Below are positions 23,571 through 32,519 of a stretch of DNA of 64,000 nucleotides, one piece after another. How positions within the stretch are numbered: position 1 is the first letter of the stretch; each line of letters begins with the position of its first letter. Position numbers and translations under genes: made by a program. The DNA is from Parietichytrium sp. I65-24A (taxonomy: Eukaryota; Sar; Bigyra; Thraustochytrida; Thraustochytriidae). Under the pieces are notes generated by a model that saw only the letters and a program-made list of their open reading frames with translations, searched no databases and had not been told where the DNA came from. Location: the NCBI GenBank assembly GCA_012862575.1, contig BLSF01000090.1, positions 62,001 to 126,000 on the forward strand, read 5' to 3'.

Positions 23571-23820
23571 TCTCTCAATCTGTCTCTCTCTCTCTCTCCC
23601 ACTGCGCTGGCAACGACAGCGGCAGAACACTCACACTCTTCTCTCTCTCTCTTTGCATGGTGCTCACTGTGGTCACTGTCACTCACGGTCAGTGCACATC
23701 CAAACAAACCACTCCACTCCACCACTCCGGTAATCGTCGCTGCGTTTCGAGAGAAGAGCCGAGCCTCTCTTGCTTTGCTTTCATTCACCCTCTCTCTCTC
23801 TCACTCACTCACTCACTCTG
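23571..23820. repeat. TC-rich polypyrimidine segments with a CACT repeat
   Basis: Several (TC)n runs (23582-23600, 23637-23653, 23789-23801) and a final CACT repeat. They are the opposite purine/pyrimidine sense to the tracts just upstream, so the two could pair as an imperfect inverted repeat. Confidence 0.8.
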
Positions 23821-24360
23821 CTGTGCGAGCGAGTGCTTCCCCAAGTGGCTGCGAGGACAGCGGAGTTGCCAGGGGAAAGAAAATAGTCGCGCAACTTGAT
23901 CTTTTCAAACAACGCCGGCTCGCCTCTTCAGTGCCAAGGAAGAAAAGCAGGAGCCGCGGGGCAGACTTTGTACGTTTGCGCGCGGACACCGCTCTTGTGT
24001 GCGAGTGTGGCTGCTGTGAGACTGCTGCAGTCTCACCGTGTCGCGGCGCGGTGCAGCCTTAGGCTGGACACTGATTTAAAATCGATCGATCCACACAAGG
24101 TTGGTTGGCCTTGGCAGTGGCGATTCTCCTCGCGAGAGATCCCGGGAACGTGGCGCGGAGCTGTACTTGGAGTCGTATTACGAGGTCTCTCCAGAGCTGA
24201 GCCAGGTATTGCCCTGCCCTGCGGGTGTAGCGGGGCTGGCAGCCTGTCTGGTGGGGCCCAATCTCTCCTTGACTCGTGACTCTTTCCTGGGACCCCTTTC
24301 TTCAAAAACGGCGAAGGGCATGCACCACACACCACGCAGGCTTCCGTTTTGCAACAAGAC

Positions 24361-27300
24361 ATGTTGGATACTTCACACGCTGGCGAGAACTTGAACGATG
24401 GCAGTTCGCGCTCAGAAGCGCACAATCTGCTCGACTTTTTAAAACGAGATGAGTTCAAATCAACGTCCGCGGAGGAAAAGGACAACTTCACCAGCGAGTT
24501 CTTCGCGACGTTGGGCCATATCGAGGGCTCCTTAACTGGTGTGGACATCTCGTATCCCAAACGCGGAAGCAGGGAAAACCACCACGCCAAGCTCCTCGCC
24601 AATCTTCTTATTCTCCTCGTCATCCATTGGAAAGGAGGCGAGGATGCGGTCACTTCAAGAGTGGGGCTCTGGAAGAATCTTATTTCGGAAGCCAATCGAA
24701 AAAACGGCGACCAGCGCGACATGCTCTCCTCCAGGGAGCATCTCAAGTACGAAATACTGAACGACCGCGTGATTCCCTCTTGCGAGCCGCACAGCAAGCT
24801 CTCTTCTGGGTCTCAACTTTGGCACATTTTGTTGCACAACTTTGAAATTGACAGCCCCTTCTTCTTCAAACTGCTCTGGAAAGACATTCACAAATGGTAC
24901 ATCTCGGCAACTTCCAACAATCCCTCCACAAACACCACTTTGAACCGTACATTATTAGGCAATCGTCGCACTATTTCCTCTGTGTCATCACATGGCTCAG
25001 AATCGGAACATCCATTCTCTATATCGCCCAACCAGCTCGAGGAGTCCGGGGGAAACTTGATCGGAATGAAATACACTCTGATCGGGCCCTCTGCCCACTC
25101 GACACCCAACATCGGCCCTGCCCTTGCCACGTTCCCGGGGATTCCTCCACTGAACCATGTTCACCCACAAATTAGACCCCATATCCATAGCGCATTCGTA
25201 TCTAACGCCCCAGAATCTAACAAGCCCTCCAACGCGAGGAATGCAGCAGTAGCCGCTTCAGCCCGTGCAGGCTCTGGCGCAGGGACTAGCCCTCAGCAAG
25301 AATCGTTTCGGCAAATACCTGGACTGATGCCCTCAGCCATGAGCCTCTCCTCCTCGTCTGCCTCTGGGTCACAACTTCTCTCCCTCTTGAATGCAAAGGC
25401 AAATGAGTCTTCCCCAGCTCCGTCCTCGGGTGGGAGCTCTTTGGCAGGCTCGCCGCCCCAGTCCGCCCCTGGAGTACTGGCAGGGCTTGGTGGCAACCAT
25501 GACTTTCGCGAGCACGCGCAACTTTTCCCCGCGCTAAGAAGCGTGCCGCGTAATACCCCGAGCTGGCTCCAGATGCATCAGACTGCCGGTCAGCAGCCAA
25601 ACACGACCGAACTGCGGCACTCCAAATGCATCAGCCTATTCTCCAGTTTCTTTCTGGAGGCCTCGCACTTGCCTGGAGCGGCGCGAAACGTCCACGTTGA
25701 GGACTTGATCATGAAGGGGCTCGCATTCGAGCATGGGAGAAGCTGGAGGGAGGCTCTTAACGCATATGACGAGGCGGTGCAAAGATGCTACTATAGTCCT
25801 CAACTCGCGAACTCGCATTTACATGCAAGTGCTCTCCAGTGTAAATCTTCAGCCCTTCTGGCGCTTGGAGAAACAACTGACATGTACAAAACGGCACATG
25901 AGGTGGTACGCATGCGGCAAACGCAATTTATATTGGGCCAGTGCTCCCCATGTGCAGTATCTATCGCCCTGAATCTCCTCAGCGCCGCGAGTTGCTATGC
26001 TTGCCAAATCACAAAGGCCAAAACGCTTGCCACTGAAGCCCTCTCGGTGCTCGGAGATGGGCCGCGGTCAGTTCTCGCTGAAAGGTGTGCAGCGGTCAAT
26101 TTGGCGCTGGTGGGAGCAGCTTTGTGTTTTGAAGCGCATTTTCAAACAGGGCTGCGCACAATTGACAGGGCGCTCAAGAAATGCACCCAGCTTGCTGGCG
26201 AAGATCACATCGATTGTGTCTGGCTCCGTCTGCTCCTCTCCGAGGCTCTTTTTGGACTGGGCCAAAAGCGACTGGCACTGGAGCTCTTGGAACAAAGCAA
26301 ACACATTCTAGAGAAGAACTTGCTGAAGGATCATCTGGTGTACGCGTACTGCATTCTAGACATTGCAGAGTACTCTGCAGATCCCAAGGAAGCGTTGATA
26401 TACGCCACGGCCGCCGAACACGCCCTCTCCCACTGCATTGCAACGTACGACCAACACCACCCGTTGTGCTACCTAGCTCTGTTCATCAAACTCAACGCCT
26501 CCTTCTTTCTTGGCAAACCGGTCGAGATGGAACAACTACAAATAATCCTGTCGATTCTTGACGACATGCTTGGCCCGACTCACGTCAAGGTCATTGGTTG
26601 TTTGGTTCAGCTAGGCATGGCCATCAGGCATGGAAGCGGTAGTTTTGCGTTCGCAAAGGAAATCTTTGACACGGCTCGCGAAAGAGCATTGAAATGTTTT
26701 GACTCCGAGCATCCTCACCACAGCTTTTTTGAAGCTGTCTTAGGAGAAATGATGGTTGAGGCTGGTGAACACGAGAGCGCCATCAAGGTGTTTTTAGGCA
26801 TCCTTGGCAGGACAGAAAAGTGGGCCGCGAGAAAAGACATCTCAAATCCAAACCCAATTCTTCCTGACCAAGGTTCATACCTCCTCACTTCAATTGACAT
26901 CCAACATCTTGTGGGAGATTTCGCGCATCTCCTGTTGTCGCAGGCATTAGAGTCAGTTGCAAAAGCGTATGTGCTTATTGCAAATTTTGAACAAGCTAGA
27001 ATATTCGCTTTTCGTCAATTGCTATGCCTTCAAAGTGCCTGGCCATCACGACCTGACATACTCTACCCTGCATATCAGCTATTGGGGACGATTGCTTTCC
27101 ACCTGAACAACCTTGGGGAGAGCTTTCAATTCTTTGAGAGCGCACTGCGCTCACTCGACCAAGGAGTCGAGAATCCCCATGGCCGGATTGAGAAAGCCCC
27201 AATTTTGATGAATATAGCACGTCTTTGCCGTTTGAAGAGTTCTTCTGCGGAGTGCGAACGCGCTAGCGCACAAGCGGTGGAGATTCTTACCAGCAATCTC

Positions 27301-28689
27301 TACAAAACTACTGGCCCAATTGTCGATCAAATTCTGTCGGATATCCACGAGGAGCTTCGCAAGCAGGAAAGTGTCGAGAGCATCTTGGCCTTTCTGAGAC
27401 GGTCCGGCCGCTTAGCAAACCTTGACTTGGACACCTGGCAAACAAATTATGCTCGTCAAATAGCCCGGCAGCTCGCTCAGATTCATTCCTCCAAGGGCCA
27501 ACTGATCGATGCTCAAGCATGGTTGTTATTCAAATCGTACCTTGAACAAAATCAGAATTTGGCCCCCAGTGATGCTGCAATGTCGTGGGCTGATCTCGGC
27601 GCGCTGCAACTGCAGCGGGGTATGTTTTCTAACTCTCGAGACACCTTCTCGAGAGCAAGAGTTCTCCTACAAAACACCCAATCGGAGAAGGAGATTGCTG
27701 ATTTACTCCATGATGAAGGTGCTCTTGCGATGCACTTGGGAGAGCTGCGGACGGCAAAAGCAAAATTTGGCCATGCTCTGCAAATTCGTCGCAGAATCTA
27801 CAACGAAAACCACCCGTCCGTTGGACAAACGGAGCTTGAACTCGTGAATGTTGACATACTTCTCGGCAACTACGGCTCTGCTGGCAAAACTCTTCAGCAG
27901 CTTCTGGCGAACGCTCAGAGTGGAGGAGCAGCAGCACAAGATCTGGAAGCGGGGATCCTCTATCAAATGGGAAACCTTCGTTTCGAAGAGGGTAAGTTCG
28001 ACGAAGCCCAAAACATGTACCAGAAAGTCAAGAGTCAGGTTTCCGAGAACCAGGACCCACTGTATCCCGCTGCACTGTACAAGCTTGCTTTAATCAGCCT
28101 GAAAAAAGGTGATTCGGCCGCAGCGATGCAAAGTATACACGAATGTGTGAAGAAAAAAGAGCATATCTATGGCCACTCCCACCATGAGACAGCGTCCATA
28201 TTACTCCAGAAAGGCAAGATCTCCTTTGCGATGGGTGAATACTCCGAGGCATTCAAAAGTTTTTCGAGTAGTCGCGAAATTTTTTCCCAAACCAATGGCG
28301 AAAAGAGTCTTGGGACAGGTTACGCGATGCTCGGGATCGTCCAGGTTTGCGAGTACTTGCCGGATCGTCTTACCGAACCCCAGATGCTGGAATATCTCCA
28401 TAGTGCAATTTCCATTTTCAAGAGTCACCGGTGGAATGCGAGCGCGGTTGCGCTCGCGGACGCTTTGTCTGTGCTCGGTGACATCTACCTCGACAATGAC
28501 ATGGACAACGACGCATTCAGCTCCTACCTCGAAGCACTGAACTTTCTGAAGCCTCTCATTCAGGACCGCGAAGAATTAGGCTCATCCAAGACGGTCCTCG
28601 CAACTCTCCACGACGAGCTGATACAAAAGTTAGATGGCATTGCTCCAGGATCTGGGATTGAGCAGCCCAATTCACTCTCTGAACTCTGA
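24361..28689 (+). CDS. 1442-residue tetratricopeptide (TPR) repeat protein
   Basis: A single uninterrupted frame. The first ATG is at 24361 (MLDTSHAGENLN). An upstream ATG at 24320 opens a 24-codon frame that overlaps the start and ends at 24394. The N-terminal region (about 1-190) is helical and unfamiliar. A Ser/Pro/Gly-rich linker follows (about 190-430). From about 440 to the end the chain is built of TPR-like helical pairs: 'KGLAFEHGRSWREALNAYDEAVQRC', 'GALAMHLGELRTAKAKFGHALQIRR', 'GKISFAMGEYSEAFKSFSSSREIF'. Several units carry the 'NHPSVG' or 'GHSHHETA' spacing typical of kinesin-light-chain and NPHP3-type TPRs. This is a protein-binding scaffold; the partner cannot be told from sequence. 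No catalytic domain and no membrane segment are seen. Naming it NPHP3-like would be a guess. Confidence 0.85.
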   Translation: MLDTSHAGENLNDGSSRSEAHNLLDFLKRDEFKSTSAEEKDNFTSEFFATLGHIEGSLTGVDISYPKRGSRENHHAKLLANLLILLVIHWKGGEDAVTSRVGLWKNLISEANRKNGDQRDMLSSREHLKYEILNDRVIPSCEPHSKLSSGSQLWHILLHNFEIDSPFFFKLLWKDIHKWYISATSNNPSTNTTLNRTLLGNRRTISSVSSHGSESEHPFSISPNQLEESGGNLIGMKYTLIGPSAHSTPNIGPALATFPGIPPLNHVHPQIRPHIHSAFVSNAPESNKPSNARNAAVAASARAGSGAGTSPQQESFRQIPGLMPSAMSLSSSSASGSQLLSLLNAKANESSPAPSSGGSSLAGSPPQSAPGVLAGLGGNHDFREHAQLFPALRSVPRNTPSWLQMHQTAGQQPNTTELRHSKCISLFSSFFLEASHLPGAARNVHVEDLIMKGLAFEHGRSWREALNAYDEAVQRCYYSPQLANSHLHASALQCKSSALLALGETTDMYKTAHEVVRMRQTQFILGQCSPCAVSIALNLLSAASCYACQITKAKTLATEALSVLGDGPRSVLAERCAAVNLALVGAALCFEAHFQTGLRTIDRALKKCTQLAGEDHIDCVWLRLLLSEALFGLGQKRLALELLEQSKHILEKNLLKDHLVYAYCILDIAEYSADPKEALIYATAAEHALSHCIATYDQHHPLCYLALFIKLNASFFLGKPVEMEQLQIILSILDDMLGPTHVKVIGCLVQLGMAIRHGSGSFAFAKEIFDTARERALKCFDSEHPHHSFFEAVLGEMMVEAGEHESAIKVFLGILGRTEKWAARKDISNPNPILPDQGSYLLTSIDIQHLVGDFAHLLLSQALESVAKAYVLIANFEQARIFAFRQLLCLQSAWPSRPDILYPAYQLLGTIAFHLNNLGESFQFFESALRSLDQGVENPHGRIEKAPILMNIARLCRLKSSSAECERASAQAVEILTSNLYKTTGPIVDQILSDIHEELRKQESVESILAFLRRSGRLANLDLDTWQTNYARQIARQLAQIHSSKGQLIDAQAWLLFKSYLEQNQNLAPSDAAMSWADLGALQLQRGMFSNSRDTFSRARVLLQNTQSEKEIADLLHDEGALAMHLGELRTAKAKFGHALQIRRRIYNENHPSVGQTELELVNVDILLGNYGSAGKTLQQLLANAQSGGAAAQDLEAGILYQMGNLRFEEGKFDEAQNMYQKVKSQVSENQDPLYPAALYKLALISLKKGDSAAAMQSIHECVKKKEHIYGHSHHETASILLQKGKISFAMGEYSEAFKSFSSSREIFSQTNGEKSLGTGYAMLGIVQVCEYLPDRLTEPQMLEYLHSAISIFKSHRWNASAVALADALSVLGDIYLDNDMDNDAFSSYLEALNFLKPLIQDREELGSSKTVLATLHDELIQKLDGIAPGSGIEQPNSLSEL

Positions 28690-31600
28690 GTAGCCAACTA
28701 TGTCCACAATCTTGTAACTGGTAACTCTGATCTTCTGAATGCATTTGATCCATTGCTCTTGAGCCTTGCAGTACATTCTCCGCAGTCTATTAAACATAGG
28801 CGTGCCACAACACGCTGCACTCGGCGAATGAAGCAATCAAAAAGATGTACTCTCGCGAGCTATTGGCCTCAGAGCCGAGAACAGCCCACGTTCGCCAACT
28901 CAACTACTAACTCGCGGCATTCGGGCGATGTAAACTGCCAAGTAGCTAGCAAATGTTTCTCTTCGCAAAGCGGAAATGGAGCGGCGACAGTCATCAGGTT
29001 GCAAGCTCTCGCGCCCGGGGCTTCCACCAATGTCAGCGCCAAACACAGCTCTTCATTGCTGCACACTGCCCCTTACGGTTGACATACGACGCCACGGCGC
29101 GAAAGCCCGTTTCTCCGTCGCAACGAAGGACGTCCCTATTTTTTCTTTCGCCCGTTTCGATGGCATTGGAAAAAACAATCTGTCAAGAAGGGACGGTCGA
29201 AGAGCATAAAATCCGACCTGCTGGTACTCGAGTACTGGGTACTGGAGGCGCCGCAGCTCACGGAGCACAAGCCATGCGTTCCAGTTGGAGTGTCATGGCG
29301 CCTGTCACTCCCTCCCGCCCTTTCTCATCTCTTCTGCCTCTCGCCGGTTGAACGGAGCCTCACGTCGAGCTTGAGCCGCTGGGTAGTGGGGTTGTGATGG
29401 GATAGAGAGACTGACAGACACTGACACTGAGACAGAGACACACAGAGAGAGTGAACGAAGCGCACGTACGCAGCGACATGGAGGCTGTGACGAGTGGAAC
29501 GTCTACAACCTGCCGTAGTTGGAGGATTGCTGGCGATGCAGACGACTTTGTTTGGGGGAACCAAGAGGAGGGCGATCAGATTAGGGCAGATACACTGGCA
29601 GTACATGCACACGTACTCACAGGACTTCTTGAGCTGCTTTTGCATGTTCTCACCCCTTCGTGAACAGAACGTCATTGTTTCTTCCTTCCTTCCTTACTAA
29701 ATCCTCCTCACTCACTCGCTCACTCACTCGCGATACGGGACACAGTACCTAACGCTCAGCGAAAGCCGCCACTTGATCCGAGAAGAGCGTGTAAAATGTA
29801 AAAGGGAGAACGAGAAGGTCAAGAAGAACGTGACCCTTGGCATACCTGGCACACTCACTACACTCACTCGTGGGCAAGGAAGCTCAAGTAGGTGCGGAGC
29901 TTCAGACCTCTTTCGCAGCTTTCCCGGTGCTGTGCTTTGCTTGCTGAGAGAAGGCGCAAAGGACTTGAAACAATCTCATTCACAATCACATTCACAATCG
30001 CTGTGAAGTGGACGTGAACTCATGCAATTTCTTTCCTCTTTACTTTTCCGCCGTCTTCCCCTTTCTTCGCGCTCTCTATCACTCACTCACTCGCTCACTC
30101 ACAGCTTTCTGTAACTGTTGGAAGCGAGCAACCGCAAGGAAACCATCTGTAGAACGAGTAGCGCCGAGCAACGTGCCCTCTCAAGACCCCTCCCGCTAAC
30201 TAAAACGTTCGCATAATTGTCACTTGTCACTTTTTTAACTGACTGTGAATACTAATAAGTTAACAAGAACAAGACTTGAAAAGATCCTGTGAGTGGCAAG
30301 CGTTGAGGAAAGATGAAGGGGCGAATGGGTCGAAGGAAGAGATTTGGCTTGCAACTTTAGATGCCTCGTCTGAGTTTGTCTGAGCTGTTTGAGAGTGTTG
30401 TCTTCGCATGTGCAGTTGCGTGAGTAGAGCTGTGATGTGAACATTCCTAGCAACGTCTCTCACCACTCCCTCTTTTCTCTCTCTCTCTCACTCTCTCTCT
30501 CTTTCTACCTCCCCCCCTCCTTGGCGCTAGGAAGACATTGCGAACTTGCTCTCACAGTCAGTCAATCAGCCAGTCAGTCTTCTCTTCTTCGGCATCCACA
30601 GTCCTACCGGTGACTCTGAGGAGTCTGAGGGAGTTGGTGTTGTAACTTATGTATAGTAAGGGACGCTGTTGCTCTCACCGTGTGAGTTGCGAACGAAGCT
30701 ATTTTTTATATTTTTTCGCTTGCACAACTCTCTAACTTTTCAATTAGCAAGTCCAGCAAGTTTAGCGAGGCCTTCACCGTGCGACTTGAGTTGAACTATG
30801 TTGTCGTCCAAATTCCAAACTCGAATGAATCCGACGACAGAGTGTGAGTCATCGAATTTCGGGAGGAGGGGCCGAAAAAAACGAGCGCATTGCGTTTGCT
30901 GCGTCCCTTGAAACGTGTTGTAAGCAAACGTGAAACCCGAATTACCATGGTAGTTGCGTCCGAAGATCAGCCGGTCCAGCAAAGAGTTCTTACATTTTGT
31001 TGAACACATTGAACACATTGTTCATAGTTTTGTACTCTGCGCGCGGTCTTTTTTTGTTTTCTGTTTTCCCCGCATTCTTGATCAAAAGATCATGAGTGGG
31101 AGGGAGCAAATGTTTGTTTTCCCTGTCCAGAAAAACCGACTGACGCTTGACTCGCACTGCTAAGTATTGTGTAGCCAACCCTCTGTTTGCGCAGCACTTT
31201 TTGCTTTTACGGCTCCCAGTGAGTCCCAGCTGTTACAGTAGCAGCGCAACTTCAGTTCTTGAGAGGTCTTACTGTCCAAACGGCTGGAAACTGCTAATTT
31301 TTTATGCACAGTTCTCAGGTTCCTATACCCATCCGAAACTTCCCTCAGAAGACCACAGAGTGTGCTAACAGCAAATAGACACCCGCTCGATTAGGAGTTA
31401 AGGTAGATGATTGCGGTTGCGAATTGTCAATCTAATCTTTTTTCTTTGTTTCTTTCTTTTTTATGATTGCCTATTTCTTTTTTATCTCTTTTATCTCTTT
31501 TATCTTTTCCAATTTAAAAATTAAAACAGATAAAAGCTCTCTGCGGCCAAGGGCGCAGTGACATCGCTCAGGAATGCTCAGGATTTGGGAATTGAGGTTT

Positions 31601-31956
31601 AGGTTCACTGTCAATTTAATTATTGAAAGTGGAAGATTTATAATTAGGTCAGGGCCTCTACGATTGTAAGCGGTAAGTTTGCTAATGCCAACAACTCTGG
31701 TGAAGTAACTTAGCAGTGATTGCGCAAATTTAGCACCACTACTCTAATAGTCGTTTAAAGTCAGCACTAACTTACAAGTCCGTCCAGTGAAGGTTACCCC
31801 ACCCAAATGATCACCAAGTTGTTTTAATCATCGGTAAACCTGAATTCTGAATGAAATGTACACGTGAAATGGCACCTACCCAGTGCCCAGTACTCCCGTG
31901 ATACGAAGATATACGAAGTCACTGATGAGTGGGGGCGAATACAAACAATTGGACTG

Positions 31957-32014
31957 GGACTCGAACCTCGCGGCTATGACCCCCTCCAACCCACCGCTTG
32001 CCACTGCTTGCCAC
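31957..32014 (-). other. tRNA-like internal promoter remnant (possible SINE or tRNA pseudogene)
   Basis: On the minus strand, bases 31967-31957 read GGTTCGAGTCC, a perfect B-box. About 30 bases before it (32014-31991) GTGGCAAGCAGTGG resembles an A-box with an insertion. The T-stem does not pair fully and no acceptor stem can be drawn, so it is not a working tRNA. A decayed tRNA or tRNA-derived SINE is possible. Confidence 0.25.
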
Positions 32015-32307
32015 ACTCCGGTACAACGAGTTGTTCTCCGAACGTCTACACATTCACTGTTCATGATCATTCTCGAACCTTTGCCCTCAGCGCACTCCTC
32101 CATTCTGCCCAAGCTCGCGAATGCCCCAAAGCGTATTTCGAGGGCGCACCGCCCCTGTTCCTGCAACTCCGCACCCAACCAAACAAACTGCCAATCTTTC
32201 CCACTCTCCTCACAACCCGAGAGGACTGCGAAGACTGCGTGGCTGGCACCCCTGGTCGCATATCGCCCGCGCCACCGCGCACCCCTCTCGCACGCTCATA
32301 CGCTACG

Positions 32308-32352
32308 CACATACACACATACACACATACATACATACATACATACATACAC
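32308..32352. repeat. (CATA)n microsatellite
   Basis: An ACACATAC tract passing into about seven perfect CATA copies, some 170 bp before the CPSF30-like start codon. Confidence 0.9.
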
Positions 32353-32448
32353 TGAATACACTCATACAGAGAAAGAGGCAGAGAGGTGTACACGCAAGTA
32401 TAGATTTTGAACCATCGACTGCTCGAAAAGAGTGCGTGATTGTAGAAG

Positions 32449-32506
32449 GTGAAAGTTGAAAGTTGAAAGGTGAAAGATTGAAAGATTGAAAGATTGAAAG
32501 GTTGAA
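32449..32506. repeat. GAAAG(A)TTG tandem array in the 5' leader
   Basis: Seven units of 8-9 bp (GAAAGTTG, then GAAAGATTG) end 14 bp before the ATG of the CPSF30-like gene. They probably lie in its 5' UTR. Confidence 0.8.
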
Positions 32507-32519
32507 ATCATCGGGAGAG

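Larger units (their letters stand above)
18901..24360. other. non-coding stretch with polypurine and polypyrimidine tracts upstream of the TPR gene
   Basis: No gene can be supported. Open frames at 23.4-24.3 kb translate to Ser/Leu repeats from the TC tracts and have no domain character. The region holds TGAC(A/T)GTGAGT motifs at 19982, 20074 and 21825, AATTCTGA repeats at 20256, GA tracts (22551-22637 and 23188-23370), an (AT)n run (23057-23074) and TC tracts (23571-23820). The last few hundred bases are probably the 5' leader of the TPR gene and may contain an intron. Confidence 0.5.
28690..32519. other. non-coding stretch upstream of the CPSF30-like gene
   Basis: No gene can be supported. 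Contents: the shared 11-mer GAGTACTGGGT at about 29229, CACT/TC runs (29706-29732, 30471-30506), a TGACTGTGAAT motif at 30240, a tRNA-like B-box on the minus strand at 31957-31967, a (CATA)n tract at 32308-32352, and a GAAAGTTG/GAAAGATTG array immediately before the CPSF30-like start. A 64-codon frame at about 29.47-29.66 kb was considered and left out. Confidence 0.5.

Noticed and set aside
23472-24062. 196-codon Ser/Leu-rich frame
   Set aside because: Produced by TC repeats; no start context and no domain.
29451-29675. Overlapping small frames on both strands (64-116 codons)
   Set aside because: Neither strand shows a family motif, and the longer one reads through repeat-derived Ser/Leu sequence. 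A small real gene cannot be excluded.
31864-32459. Frames of 112-175 codons ending in Thr-His repeats
   Set aside because: The repeats come from the (CATA)n microsatellite; the rest overlaps the tRNA-like remnant.
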